54,786 nt of DNA from Salinisphaera orenii subsp. halophila YIM 95161 (GTDB lineage: Bacteria > Pseudomonadota > Gammaproteobacteria > Nevskiales > Salinisphaeraceae): positions 1 through 54,786 of the forward strand of contig NZ_AYKF01000070.1 in NCBI RefSeq assembly GCF_003732545.1. The letters are read 5' to 3'. Every line of letters starts with the position of its first letter. The stretch's first letter is position 1. The position numbers and the translations under genes are program-made. The notes under the pieces were generated by a model, which was not told where the DNA came from, did not search any database, and saw nothing but the letters and a program-made list of their open reading frames with translations. Positions 1-9,545 of the stretch are shown piece after piece.

Positions 1-1492
1 CCTGCTGGAGCAGACAATCGCCGGCTTCATGGCCCAGCGAGTCGTTGATGGTCTTGAAGCGATCGAGGTCGATGAACATGAGCGCGAACCGCCGCTCGTG
101 GCGCCGCGCGGTCTTGATGGCCCGTACCAGCGACCGGTTGAACAGCGTGCGGTTGGGGAGCCGGGTGAGTGCGTCGTGGGTGGCCAGGTATTCGATATCC
201 TTCTCGCCCTGCTTGCGTTGGGCGTCGTGTTCGAAGTGCTCCAGCGCGAAGACCAGATTCGCGGCCATGCGCTGCATGAGCGCGACGCTGTCATCATCGA
301 AGTTCTGTTTGCGCGCTGCGGCGATGAACAGAATCCCGATCGACTCCCCGTTCTTGATCAACGGCACTGCAGCCGCCGATCTGATGTCGCGCGCGCTCGC
401 GGTCTCTCGCCAGGCCACGGTGCGGTGGTCTCTCGCGTAGTCGTGGGTGACCTGGGGTTCGCCCGCCCGAAAACAGCGTCCGACCAGACCCAGTCCCTCC
501 GGGCGCCGGGGGTCGATCGAGATGGTGACCCGTTCGATGCGCACGGTCGGCCCGCTGGCACTGGCCGTCACCGCGAGTCGGTCGGAATGGCTCTGCGGCG
601 TAAGCACGCACGCCAGCTTGATGCCGCCGACCGATGTCGCCGCCTCGCAGACCCGCTGGTAAAGATCGGCGGGCGTGGTCGCCCGTAGAATGGCCTCGTT
701 CGTCGCACTCAACGTGGCATACATCCGGCTCATGCGATTGCGCGCCCGCTGCGCCTGCCTTCGCGCGCTGATGTCCTGCACAATGCTCACGATCAGCCAG
801 CGCCCGTCGGCGAACAGCGCACGCCGGCGTACCTCGACGATCGACCGGACGCCGTCGCGTGAACGGCTGCGCATCTCCTTGGCCACATGGCCGCGGCGCA
901 CGACCTCGTCGTATTCCCGTTCGAGTTCCTCTCGGCTGAGCATCACCAGCTCGTTGGGCGGGACGTCGAGCAGCACGTCGCGCGCATAGCCGGTGAGTTC
1001 ACAGGCCATGTCATTGACATAGACGAAGCGCATGGGGGCGCGATCCATGACGAAGATCATGTCCGGCGAGGCATCGATCGCCGCCTGGAACTGACGCAAC
1101 TCGCGCTGCTGACGGCGCTGGGCGGTCACGTCGCGAGCGAGGCCGCGCCAGCCGTGAAATACGCCGTCGCTACCGAACAGAGGCTCCGCATGGATGCTCA
1201 GACAGCGGCGCTCATCGTCGGCCGCGCCGGAGGACCACGACACGATGCGGTCGCAGACGCTGTCGCGTGTCACGGGCTGCGCGACGGGCCAGCCGTCATC
1301 GTCGGTCGCTTCCATACCGACCTCGGCGGCGGTGCGCCCGATCCAGGCGGCGGCATCGATTGTCGCCTCGTCCACGGCACGCCCTTCGACGGATACGAAG
1401 CGCCCAGCGGCATCCTGGCGCCAGTAGAAATCCGCGATCAGCGACACCAGGCTGCTGATATCCGACAGCGCGCTATCGTCTTGTGCGGACAT
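1..1492 (-). CDS. PAS/GAF/GGDEF signalling protein, 3' end outside window
   Basis: About 497 residues are visible, running off the left edge. The first ~120 residues form a PAS-like segment ending in a PAC-type stretch (GWRGLARDVTAQRR). A clear PAS domain follows (FQAAIDASPDMIFVMD, then VNDMACELTGY), then a GAF domain (GLGLVGRCFRAGEP, AAAVPLIKNGESIGILF), then the start of a GGDEF domain (THDALTRLPNRTLF, FALMFIDLDRFKTINDSLGH). The catalytic GGDEF signature itself lies beyond the edge, so cyclase activity, or an EAL domain after it, cannot be judged. No transmembrane segment is seen, so a cytosolic sensor is inferred. The ATG at 1492 is preceded by GAGGGTG at suitable spacing. Confidence 0.9.
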   Translation of the reverse strand, partial: MSAQDDSALSDISSLVSLIADFYWRQDAAGRFVSVEGRAVDEATIDAAAWIGRTAAEVGMEATDDDGWPVAQPVTRDSVCDRIVSWSSGAADDERRCLSIHAEPLFGSDGVFHGWRGLARDVTAQRRQQRELRQFQAAIDASPDMIFVMDRAPMRFVYVNDMACELTGYARDVLLDVPPNELVMLSREELEREYDEVVRRGHVAKEMRSRSRDGVRSIVEVRRRALFADGRWLIVSIVQDISARRQAQRARNRMSRMYATLSATNEAILRATTPADLYQRVCEAATSVGGIKLACVLTPQSHSDRLAVTASASGPTVRIERVTISIDPRRPEGLGLVGRCFRAGEPQVTHDYARDHRTVAWRETASARDIRSAAAVPLIKNGESIGILFIAAARKQNFDDDSVALMQRMAANLVFALEHFEHDAQRKQGEKDIEYLATHDALTRLPNRTLFNRSLVRAIKTARRHERRFALMFIDLDRFKTINDSLGHEAGDCLLQQ

Positions 1493-2193
1493 TGAGCATG
1501 CACCCTCTACGATCGCGTGCCGCGATTCTTGTTATAGAGCACGCGGGGATCGCGTATTGCGTGCGCTTTGCACATTATCGGCCGGCCGGTGACCTGCTTT
1601 AGTCCGAAGCATCGGCCCGTGGATTCGCCGTCGGTGTCGGACCGCTCGCCTGTGTGGTCATCGGGCGATCCCGTACCCAAGCCGTTGGGCACCGATCGTG
1701 GATGCCTTCGACACCGGGGAATCCTGCGGGACGACCGCGTTTCGATACTGCTGTCCTCGATATCGAGTCTCGCGTTCCGCAGCATGATCAGCCCGGCCTT
1801 ATCCGTGGGCGCCGACAGGTTCCGTTGCATGAGCAAGCCGAGGGCGACACTCGGCGCCGGGGAAGCGCCTCCGCCGGGTTTCCGCGGGCGAGCTCGGCCT
1901 TTGACCGGCCGGCGTCGGGGCTGCGACGAAACCGCGCAGCGAAGCGCGGCCCTTCGGCTCGGGCCCTGCATGAGCAATCGACCATGGCTGTGCTGCGGCG
2001 TTGCCAGTCTTGCCGCCCACGGTGGGCGGTCTCCAACGCGGCGTTCGCATGAAGTGTTGACAGACCCTGGAGACGCGAATAGCCACAAGCCGCAGCCCGG
2101 TGCAGGCGTCGGCGGTCGAGGGGGCGACGGGGCTGTCCCCGGCTTCGCGCGGACGCGGTAGCGGCCGGCGCCTCGTGATCGCGGCGAACGGCC
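1493..2193. other. 701-bp gap without a recognised gene
   Basis: This lies between the VWA gene and the GGDEF gene, both on the minus strand. Open frames here have Arg/Pro/Ser-rich translations with no recognisable motif. A short inverted repeat (CCGCCCA-CGG-TGGGCGG, 2013-2029) has no T-tract. A 31-base segment at 2026-2056 resembles one at 9851-9881. The promoter of the GGDEF gene presumably lies near 1500-1600 but no convincing -35/-10 pair was seen. Confidence 0.5.
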
Positions 2194-3708
2194 TCAGCCG
2201 ACCCGCCGGAGCAGATCGGAGACGATGCGCTCGAGCTGGGCGAGCGAGCCGCATTCGCTGACCTGGTGGCAATGCGCGCGATAGCGGCCGATGACCGAGT
2301 CGCCGCTGTCCCAGGCCGCGCGCGGTTCCGGATTGAGCCAGATCACACGCCCGCTGCGCGCGCGGATGCGGCGCAGCCGGTCGGTGCGCGGGTCGGCGTC
2401 GTTGTTGCGGGCATCGCCGAGGATGAGAACGGTCGAGCGGCGGTCGAGATCGTCCAGGGCCAGCGTTTCGAAGTCGGCCAGGGCCCGGCCGTAGTCCGTC
2501 GCACCGTGGCCGTGTTCGGCCAGGGCATGCTGCATCGCCGTATCCGGGTCGTGCTGGCGGAACACGTCGGTGACTTCGCCGAGCCGGGCGCAGAAGACGA
2601 AGGCGCGCACTCGCGGCAGGACCGCGCCGAGGCCGTGCAGCAGCGTGAGCATGAAGCGCGCGTGGCGCGCCACCGAGCCGGAGACGTCGCAGACGACGAA
2701 CAGCCGCGGGCGGTCGATGCGGCGGGATTGCCAGGCGAGCTCGATCAGGGTGCCGTCGTGGCGCATGTTGCGGCGCAGAGTGCGGGGCACGTCCAGCCGA
2801 CCGCGGCGGGTGACGCGGCGCCGGCGCGAGTGTGCGGCGACGAGCCGGCGCGCCATCCGCGCGATGATCCGCCGCATGTGCGCCTCGTCGCGGCGGGGCA
2901 CGCTGTCGATGCGGGTGCGGCGCAGCATCCGTTCGCGCAGTTGGCTGCCGTCGGCGTCGGCATGCAGGTTGAATCGGTCCTCGACGTGGTCGCGGACCTG
3001 GCGGCGCAGGCGATCGTAGCGGGTCCGCAGTGCCGCGCCCAGGCGGCGCTCGGGCGCGGCGATCGCGGCTTCGCGGGCGGCGATCTCGTCCAGGAGATCG
3101 GTCCGGCCCATGTGCTCCAGGATCCGGCGCGTGTACAGCCCCTGTTGGGTGAACACGCGAATGTCCTCGAGCCGCTGGGCGCGTGCCGCGCGCGTGATCG
3201 CCAGCGCCAGGGCCGGGCGGTCGTCGGCCATGAGCAGGCGACCGAGCGGCGAGACCGGCGGGGCCATCGTCGTGTTCGGGGCGCGTGCCGCGGCCGGATC
3301 GATGGTGCCCTCGCCGCCGGCACTACGCTCGCGATCCGCTTCGGCGCCGCCGGAGCCGCCACCCCCGCCTGCGCCGTTGCCCGCGCTGTCGCCGCGCCCG
3401 GCTTCACGGCCATCGCCGTCGTCCGGCGCCGGGATGGCGTCGGGCTGCCGGTCTGCATCGTCGTTGGACCTGGCACGGTCATCGGTGCTGAAGTCCTCGA
3501 CCCTGAAGAAGCGGTCGAAGCAGTCGTCGAAGGCGTCGCGCTCCGCCCGGCTCTTGGCGAGCACCGCGCCGAGGGCGTCCTTGAAACGCTGCCGGTCGCG
3601 CCAGCCCACGAGTTCGGTGGCACGGAAGGCCTCGAGCGTCTCGGCGGTGGATACCCGGACCTCCGCCATGCGCAGGGCGCGCACGAAGCGGATGAGCGTG
3701 CCCTCCAC
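2194..3708 (-). CDS. VWA domain (CoxE-like) protein
   Basis: 504 residues. The C-terminal third is a von Willebrand A domain with a MIDAS-type motif (CDVSGSVARHARFM, Asp at residue 341), followed by a hydrophobic helix, a FVFCARLGEVTDVF strand and a second acidic loop (ILGDARNND). The middle (about residues 85-140) is a Gly/Asp/Ala-rich low-complexity linker; the N-terminal ~75 residues are helical. CoxE-type proteins work with MoxR-type AAA+ ATPases in metal-cofactor insertion or complex assembly, and the moxR-like gene lies 6 bp upstream on the same strand, so the two are almost certainly one unit. The client complex is unknown, since no CO dehydrogenase, methanol dehydrogenase or similar gene is present. 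Start is a GTG. Confidence 0.9.
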   Translation of the reverse strand: MEGTLIRFVRALRMAEVRVSTAETLEAFRATELVGWRDRQRFKDALGAVLAKSRAERDAFDDCFDRFFRVEDFSTDDRARSNDDADRQPDAIPAPDDGDGREAGRGDSAGNGAGGGGGSGGAEADRERSAGGEGTIDPAAARAPNTTMAPPVSPLGRLLMADDRPALALAITRAARAQRLEDIRVFTQQGLYTRRILEHMGRTDLLDEIAAREAAIAAPERRLGAALRTRYDRLRRQVRDHVEDRFNLHADADGSQLRERMLRRTRIDSVPRRDEAHMRRIIARMARRLVAAHSRRRRVTRRGRLDVPRTLRRNMRHDGTLIELAWQSRRIDRPRLFVVCDVSGSVARHARFMLTLLHGLGAVLPRVRAFVFCARLGEVTDVFRQHDPDTAMQHALAEHGHGATDYGRALADFETLALDDLDRRSTVLILGDARNNDADPRTDRLRRIRARSGRVIWLNPEPRAAWDSGDSVIGRYRAHCHQVSECGSLAQLERIVSDLLRRVG

Positions 3709-3714
3709 CGGGCG

Positions 3715-4692
3715 TCAGCGGCCGCCGGCCGCTCGCCGCAGCAGGGCCGGCAGCTGCGGCTCGACGCGTTCGATGTCGTCCTGGAACTTGAGGATGACGT
3801 TGAGCGTCTCCCGGACCCAGTCGGCGTCGAGCGCGTCGACGTGCAACAGCAACAGCGTGCGCGCCCAGTCGATGGTCTCGCTGATCGCGGGCAGCTTGCG
3901 CAGGTCCATCTCGCGCAGGGCCTGGACGAAGGCGACCAGCTCGCCGCGCAGGGCGGCGGGGATCTCCGGCACCCGAGCGCGGATGATCTGCGCCTCCAGC
4001 GCGGCGTCGGGGAAGGGAATGTAGAGATGCAGGCAGCGTCGCTTGAGCGCGTCCGAGACCTCGCGCGTGTTGTTGGAGGTCAGAAACACCAGCGGCGGCG
4101 GGCCGGCGGCGGCGATGGTGCCGATCTCGGGGAGGGTGACCTGATAGTCGGCGAGCAGCTCCAGCAGAAGCGATTCGAACGCCTCGTCGGCCTTGTCGAT
4201 CTCGTCGATCAGCAGCACGCTGCCGTCGGGCTCGCGCAGCGCCTGCAGCAGCGGCCGCGGTTCGACGAACGCCTCCGAGAAGAAGATGTCGTCGTGGCGG
4301 TGCAGACGCTCAACCGACTCGGCAAGGCCGCGGGCGCCGTCGAGGACGTCGTCGAGCTGTTCCCGGAGCATCTGGATGTATAGCAGCTGCTTGCCGTACT
4401 TCCACTCGTACAGCGCCTTGGCCTCGTCCAGGCCCTCGTGGCACTGCAGGCGGATCAGCGGCAGGTCGAGCATGGCCGCGGTGGTCCGGGCCAGCTCGGT
4501 CTTGCCGACCCCAGGCGGGCCCTCCACCAGGACGGGTTTTTGCAGCCGCATCGCGAGATGGACCACGGTCGCGATACGGCTGGAGCCGATGTAGGCGTGG
4601 CGCTCCAGCGCGGCGCGGACGTGCTCGACCGAGGTCGTGGGATCGGACAGCTTCGGGGCGGGGTTTTCGGTCACGTGGGCTCCGGTGAACAC
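3715..4692 (-). CDS. MoxR-family AAA+ ATPase
   Basis: 325 residues, normal MoxR length. Walker A is GPPGVGKTE (residues 58-66); Walker B is SVLLIDEIDKADE, followed by sensor-1 FLTSNNTREVSDALKRR and a C-terminal lid. MoxR ATPases are chaperone-like remodelling enzymes paired with VWA proteins. Here the VWA gene starts 6 bp downstream, which supports cotranscription. The start is a GTG at 4692 with AGGA six bases ahead; a second GTG at 4674, six codons in, also has GGAG at good spacing and could be the true start. Substrate unknown. Confidence 0.92.
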   Translation of the reverse strand: MFTGAHVTENPAPKLSDPTTSVEHVRAALERHAYIGSSRIATVVHLAMRLQKPVLVEGPPGVGKTELARTTAAMLDLPLIRLQCHEGLDEAKALYEWKYGKQLLYIQMLREQLDDVLDGARGLAESVERLHRHDDIFFSEAFVEPRPLLQALREPDGSVLLIDEIDKADEAFESLLLELLADYQVTLPEIGTIAAAGPPPLVFLTSNNTREVSDALKRRCLHLYIPFPDAALEAQIIRARVPEIPAALRGELVAFVQALREMDLRKLPAISETIDWARTLLLLHVDALDADWVRETLNVILKFQDDIERVEPQLPALLRRAAGGR

Positions 4693-4798
4693 GGGTCGTC
4701 CTCGGCGAACCCGTGATCATAGAGGCTCCGGGCGGTCGCGAGCACGGCCGCGGGGGAACGGGCCCGGCCGCCTCGGCCGGGCCCGGGCTCGCGGGCGA

Positions 4799-5785
4799 CT
4801 ACGCCGGCGTGTGCGCGGACTCGGACAGCAGGCCCTCGCGCTTGAACTCGGCCCAGAGCTCGGCCGGGATCTCGGCGTCGAACAGGGCCCGGTTCTGCGG
4901 GATGCGTTCGGGCTTGCTGGCGCCGGGGATGATCGAGCTCACGGCCGGATGGGCGGCGGAGAACTGCATCGCGGCCGCCTTGAGATCGACCCCGTGGCGC
5001 TCGCAGATGGCGGCCATGCGATCGCGCGTGCGGGTGATCTCGTCGTCGGCCTTTTCGTACATGTAGTGGTCGCCGCCGGCCAGCAGGCCGGAGCCGAACG
5101 GGGCGCCCACGACGACGCCGACGTTGCGCTCGAGACAGCGCGGAAACAGCTCGTCGGCGCCCGCGGTGTTGAGCAGGTGGTACTGCGTCGCGAGCAGGAA
5201 GACGTCCGGATCGGCCTCGTCCAGCGCACGCAGGCAGGGCTCGACCGTGTTCACGCCCAGCCCCCAGCCGCGGATGAGGCCTTCCTCGCGCATCTCGGTG
5301 AGCGCGACCGCCGCGCCGGACATGGCGGTGTCGAAATGCTCGGTCCATTCGTCGCCCAGCGCGTCCGGCGACAGATCATGGATGTAGACGATGTCCAGAT
5401 GGCCCACGCCCATGCGCTGCAGGCTGTCGTGCACGCTCTGCTTCGCGCCCTCGTAGGAATAGTCCATGCGGCGCTTGAAGTAGAGCCCGCCCACGAACGG
5501 ACCGGTGGCCTCGGGTTCGCGTGCCGGTTCGAGCACGCGCCCGACCTTGGTCGAAAGGATGTACTCCGAGCGCGGCTTGCGCGCCAGGAACGAGCCGAAG
5601 CGCTGCTCCGACAGGCCGGCGCCGTAGTGCGGCGCGGTGTCGAAATAGCGGATGCCGCTATCCCAGGCGGCGGCCAGTGTCTCGCGGGCGTGGTCGTCGT
5701 CGCTGTGGGCGAACATGTCACCCAGCGGCGCGCCGCCGAAGCCCATGCGGTCGAGCGCGGGGCCGGTGTTCTTGAAGTCGCTCAT
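4799..5785 (-). CDS. aldo/keto reductase, D-threo-aldose 1-dehydrogenase-like
   Basis: 328 residues forming the usual single AKR barrel. Catalytic tetrad candidates are Asp49 and Tyr54 in YFDTAPHYGAGLSEQ, Lys80 in LSTKVGR, and His136 in VYIHDLSPDAL. The N-terminal GFGGAPLGDM and a late SSIIPGASKPERI loop, where NADP would bind, are typical. The pattern resembles the D-threo-aldose/L-fucose dehydrogenase and pyridoxal dehydrogenase branch, but substrate cannot be assigned. Start chosen at ATG 5785 because AAGGA lies nine bases upstream; the frame is open further upstream without homology. It stands alone between the MoxR unit and the PepSY gene. Confidence 0.88.
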   Translation of the reverse strand: MSDFKNTGPALDRMGFGGAPLGDMFAHSDDDHARETLAAAWDSGIRYFDTAPHYGAGLSEQRFGSFLARKPRSEYILSTKVGRVLEPAREPEATGPFVGGLYFKRRMDYSYEGAKQSVHDSLQRMGVGHLDIVYIHDLSPDALGDEWTEHFDTAMSGAAVALTEMREEGLIRGWGLGVNTVEPCLRALDEADPDVFLLATQYHLLNTAGADELFPRCLERNVGVVVGAPFGSGLLAGGDHYMYEKADDEITRTRDRMAAICERHGVDLKAAAMQFSAAHPAVSSIIPGASKPERIPQNRALFDAEIPAELWAEFKREGLLSESAHTPA

Positions 5786-5958
5786 CGTGGCGTTCCTTGG
5801 TGTCGATACATAACCAGAGACATGGTGGCCTGGATGCTGTCCATTCAAGAGCCGCGACCGCGCGCCGGACGGCGCCCTCGTCGCGGCCGGGCTGCCCGGC
5901 GTCGCGCTGGAGCGCGCGGCTCCCGTCCTTCGGCACCCGGCGTATCGGCATACAGGCG

Positions 5959-7434
5959 TCAGCCGCGGCGTCGACGTCGTCGTCGCAGCCAGGCCACGGT
6001 CAGCCATACGCCGCTGGCGCTGAGTGCGCCGCCGCCGGCCAGCGCGGCCAGCACGATCACGTACCAGCGCGTGCTGCCGGGCGCCAGGGGCGGCAGCGCG
6101 AGGCTGTGCAGCCCCTGATACAGCCAGCGCTCCAGTCGCCGGCGGCCGTCGAGGGCGTGCACGACTTCGGCCCGAGCGGGGTCGAAATAGACCCGTACGC
6201 CGTCCGCATAGTCCGCCCGATAGACCGGCAGCGGCGGGTCGCGGTCGGCGAGTCGATCACGACGCCGTGGATAGTGATAGGCGTCGTAGGCGGTCAGCCG
6301 GTCCAGTTCGGTCAGGGCATGGCCGCCGCGCCGGGCGAGCAGCGCCCGGACCCGGGGTTCGCCCAGGCGCTCGCTCAGCCCGGTGCCGTCCTCGGCCACC
6401 CAGGCCGTGGCGCCGTCGGCCGCGGACAGCCGGTAGCCGCTCTCGCCGGCGATGGGTTGCCAGGCGATCTCGCGCAGACGGGCCGGCCGCTCGTGCGCCG
6501 CCGCCAGGGCCGCGATCGGCCGCGTCGGCGGTTGCGGGCGCTCGCCGCCGGCGATCCAGCTGCGTGCGCCGTCGTCGAACAACGGCTTCGAGGCCCAGTG
6601 AAACGGGTCGAGCGACAGCAGGCCGCTGAACACCCAGGTGAAGGCGAACAGCCCGAAGACCAGGCCGAGGGCGTGGTGCCAGCCGCGCCAGCCCCGCGGA
6701 CGACGACGATGCAGGCGCCGCCACTGCAGCGCGCCGAGGGCCAGGCCGGTCAGGCACAGCACCGCGCCGACGCCGGCCAGCCCCATGACGAGCTGCCGCC
6801 AGAGGCCGTCGAGATGACGCAGCCGGGTCGGGTAGAGCCAGTGAACGACCGGCCCGGCGTAGCCCCACAGCCGCGCCGCGCGGTCGGCCCGGTGCACGAG
6901 TTCGCCGGTGCGCTCGGACAGATAGACCACGCTGCCGGCCTCATCCGCGAGCGCGACGCGCCAGAGCGGTCGGAACGGCGACAGCCGGCCGGCGAAGGTC
7001 CACTGGTCCGGCCGCGTCAGCCGCGTGGCCTCGGTCGCCGCCGCGCCGGTGAGCCGCCGGGCGCGCTGTCGGGCGGAGGCCCGCTCGAGCGCGGGCACGG
7101 GCGCGCCGGTGTCGGCGTAGACGCTGCGCCACGGGCCGCCCTCGGTGCGCAGATGCAGGCGCGGGCGGTCGCCGGTCCGGGTGACGCGAATGGCGCTCGG
7201 CGGCCCGGGCAGATCCAGTGTTCGCGCCGCGCTCGCGGGCGCGGCCCGGAGTGTCTCGATCCGCAGGTCGGCCAGCGCGGCGCGACGCGGGCCGTCGCCG
7301 TAGTGCGGATAGCCGTGGAAGACCATCACCACGCCGGAGGCGAACCAGGCCAGCATCATCAGACTGAGGCCGATGCCCAGCCAGCGATGCAGGACGATCA
7401 GCACCGGCTGCCACCGGCGTGCCTGGGGCGCCAT
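5959..7434 (-). CDS. PepSY-associated TM domain protein, coupled to btuB-like gene
   Basis: 491 residues with four predicted membrane helices: near residues 12-36 (VLHRWLGIGLSLMML), two in the middle (GLAGVGAVLCLTGLALGAL and HHALGLVFGLFAFTWVF), and one at the C-terminus (YVIVLAALAGGGALSASG) before an Arg tail. Long periplasmic loops include PepSY-like segments. The family has conserved helix-borne His residues and includes members linked to periplasmic reduction of siderophore metals; that role is known for relatives, not shown here. The start codon shares one base with the stop of the upstream TonB receptor (TGATG), so translational coupling is likely and both fall under the cobalamin riboswitch. 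A role in cobalamin reduction or uptake is inference. Confidence 0.85.
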   Translation of the reverse strand: MAPQARRWQPVLIVLHRWLGIGLSLMMLAWFASGVVMVFHGYPHYGDGPRRAALADLRIETLRAAPASAARTLDLPGPPSAIRVTRTGDRPRLHLRTEGGPWRSVYADTGAPVPALERASARQRARRLTGAAATEATRLTRPDQWTFAGRLSPFRPLWRVALADEAGSVVYLSERTGELVHRADRAARLWGYAGPVVHWLYPTRLRHLDGLWRQLVMGLAGVGAVLCLTGLALGALQWRRLHRRRPRGWRGWHHALGLVFGLFAFTWVFSGLLSLDPFHWASKPLFDDGARSWIAGGERPQPPTRPIAALAAAHERPARLREIAWQPIAGESGYRLSAADGATAWVAEDGTGLSERLGEPRVRALLARRGGHALTELDRLTAYDAYHYPRRRDRLADRDPPLPVYRADYADGVRVYFDPARAEVVHALDGRRRLERWLYQGLHSLALPPLAPGSTRWYVIVLAALAGGGALSASGVWLTVAWLRRRRRRRG

Positions 7435-9401
7435 CAGAAGGTGTAGCTGTAGATCAGCTGGGCGTTTCGCGGCACGCCGAGCCAGTCGTAGCGGAACGTG
7501 TCGCCGTCGGGACGCGTGTCCTGCGCGACGCGGGTCGCGTAGCGCCGGTCGGTCAGATTCTCGAGGCGCAGCGTCACGCGGTGCGCGCCGTCATCGCCGA
7601 ATCGCTGGTAGGTGCTGGCATCGAAGAGGGTGTAGTCGCCGAACGAGCGGTCGCCGTAATCGGCGAGCTGTTCGGTGTTCTCGCCGACGTGGCGCACGCT
7701 CAGGCGGGCGCCGCGCATTCGCCGGTCGCTGTCCCAGGCCAGGCTCGACTTGGCCACCCATTCGGGGATGCCGGGAATCTGGCCGTCACCGTCGAGGGTC
7801 TGCGAATCCGCATACGTGGCGCTGATGTCGAACTGCCAGCCGGTCGTGCCGCCGAGCTCGAGTGCGCCCTGGGCGCCGCGTACGCGCACGCCTTCGTCGG
7901 CGTTGCGGAAGGTGCCCTCCTCGACGGTGATGAGATGGTCGATCTCGCGGTGGAAGCCGCCGAGCTTCCAGTGCACGCCCGGCCGCGGGTCGCCGACGAG
8001 TGCCGCGCGCACGTTGCGGCTCTCCTCGGGCCCGAGATCCGGGTTGCCGGCGGGGAAGGCCGGGTCGATCACGAACAGCTGGTAGGCACTCGGCAGGATG
8101 AAGTTGGTGCCGGCGGAGGCCTTGAGGCGCAGGCCTTCGGCCAGCGGCTGGTCGAGGCTGGCGTTCCAGATCGTGTGTTCGCCGCCGAAATCCGAATGGT
8201 TGTAGCGGGCGCCGAGCGCGATCCGGGTCTCGGGCGAGAAGGCCAGGACCGGCCGGAACTGGGCGAAGCCGGCGTGCACGGTCTCCTCTTGCTCGTCGAT
8301 TCGGAGGACATAGTCCCGGCCGGCGTATGACTGGAGGTCGTAGCCCAGCAGAAGCTCGCTGCCGCCCGGTGCGATGTAGCGTCCGGCCAGGTTGGCGCCG
8401 TAGTCGTCGTAGCCCCACTCCTCGCGGTCGTTGATGACGTTCCGCGAGCCGTCGTCGTCGAGGCCGATCTGGGTGTAGTCGGTCCACCACGAATGCCAGT
8501 AGCCCTTGGCGTAGTAGCTGAAGCGGTCCGAGAGGCGCTGATCCCACTTGATCGAGGCGATGACCTCGTCGCGGTCGTTGAGCGAGTGGTGGTTGTTCAC
8601 CGGCTTGGCGTTGTCCGCCGCGGCGTCGTTGTAGAGCGCGAGTACGCGCAGCGAACTGTCGGCCATGGGCGAGGCGCTGTACTTGGCGCCGATGCTCTGG
8701 CGCTTGAAGCCGCGGTCCTGGCGCCGCGCATTGGCCTGATAGGCGTCCCGCTCGAACGGCTCGTAGCCGTCGGATTCGTCATAGGCGCCGAAGACCAGCC
8801 ACTCGCCCAGCGGGCCCGGGCCGGTGACGTGACCCGCCGCGCGGCGGTCGCCCAGCGTGCCGGTGCCCAGGCGCAGCTCGCCGCCGCGTTCGGCCTTCGG
8901 CTTGCGCAGGACGATGTTGACGACGCCCGCCACGGCCTGCGTGCCGTAGAACAGCCCCTGACCGCCCCGCAGCACCTCGATGTGGTCGATCATCTGGGTG
9001 GTGATCGAGTCCAGCGGCGTGGTCGAGCCATACAGGCGGTTGTTGATACGCACGCCGTCGACCAGCCAGAGCACGTCCTGGGTGCGCGAACCGTCGAGCG
9101 AGGCGTCGACGTAGCTGCCCCGGCCGGCGCGCGGCGCCACGAAAAGCCCGGGGGCCAGGCGCTCCAGCGCCTGCGCCACGTCGCTCATGCCGGTGTCCTC
9201 GAGGGTCCGGCCTTTGATGACCTCGCGCTCGGCGCCGTAGGCCGCGAGCTCGGCGGGCAGCGTCTCCTCGATGGCGGAACCCTCGACCTCGATGCCGCCG
9301 AGGGCGTCGGGTGAGGGGGTGTCGACGCCTGCAGCGAGGACGGGTCCGCAGGCGGACAGCAGCAGCGCGCGGGACAGCGCGCGTTCGGGTCGATGAAACA
9401 T
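7434..9401 (-). CDS. btuB: TonB-dependent outer-membrane receptor, BtuB-like
   Basis: 655 residues, close to BtuB length. A signal peptide (to about residue 24, ending VLAAG) is followed by a plug domain (ALERLAPGLFV, LWLVDGVRINNRLYG, IDHIEVLRGGQGLFYGTQA, VVNIVLRKP) and a 22-strand-type barrel ending in Phe (LIYSYTF), as outer-membrane proteins do. The substrate assignment rests mainly on the cobalamin riboswitch just upstream; the barrel could also import another corrinoid or metal chelate. Start chosen at ATG 9401, at the head of the signal peptide; the frame is open to 9659 but that part overlaps the riboswitch. A PepSY membrane protein is coupled downstream. No btuCDF genes are in the window. 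Confidence 0.85.
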   Translation of the reverse strand: MFHRPERALSRALLLSACGPVLAAGVDTPSPDALGGIEVEGSAIEETLPAELAAYGAEREVIKGRTLEDTGMSDVAQALERLAPGLFVAPRAGRGSYVDASLDGSRTQDVLWLVDGVRINNRLYGSTTPLDSITTQMIDHIEVLRGGQGLFYGTQAVAGVVNIVLRKPKAERGGELRLGTGTLGDRRAAGHVTGPGPLGEWLVFGAYDESDGYEPFERDAYQANARRQDRGFKRQSIGAKYSASPMADSSLRVLALYNDAAADNAKPVNNHHSLNDRDEVIASIKWDQRLSDRFSYYAKGYWHSWWTDYTQIGLDDDGSRNVINDREEWGYDDYGANLAGRYIAPGGSELLLGYDLQSYAGRDYVLRIDEQEETVHAGFAQFRPVLAFSPETRIALGARYNHSDFGGEHTIWNASLDQPLAEGLRLKASAGTNFILPSAYQLFVIDPAFPAGNPDLGPEESRNVRAALVGDPRPGVHWKLGGFHREIDHLITVEEGTFRNADEGVRVRGAQGALELGGTTGWQFDISATYADSQTLDGDGQIPGIPEWVAKSSLAWDSDRRMRGARLSVRHVGENTEQLADYGDRSFGDYTLFDASTYQRFGDDGAHRVTLRLENLTDRRYATRVAQDTRPDGDTFRYDWLGVPRNAQLIYSYTF

Positions 9402-9527
9402 CGGGTCTCCATGCACAAAAAATTCGTGATGGAGCCTCACGTCGTAAACGAGACCGGCACGACAGGGTCGCCCCGTTGGGCAGGTTGGCTGTCGAGTCCG
9501 ATGACCTTGAACGCGAAGGCTCGGTGA

Positions 9528-9545
9528 CAGGCGCCGTTGCGCCTG
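9528..9545 (-). promoter_or_regulatory. 7-bp hairpin between riboswitch and btuB-like gene
   Basis: A perfect inverted repeat (CAGGCGC-AACG-GCGCCTG on the minus strand) sits immediately 3' of the riboswitch aptamer, about 125 bases before the receptor start. It has no T-tract, so it is not a classical terminator. It could be part of the expression platform. Function inferred from position only. Confidence 0.4.

Noticed and set aside
1507-2088. 193-codon minus-strand open frame in the first gap
   Set aside because: Arg/Pro/Ser-rich, no motif, no ribosome site, and composition like other antisense or intergenic frames here.
2266-4383. 705-codon open frame on the plus strand
   Set aside because: It lies antisense to the VWA and MoxR genes, whose motifs are clear. 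Its translation is Val/Ala/Gly/Arg-rich with no motif, as expected opposite GC-rich genes.
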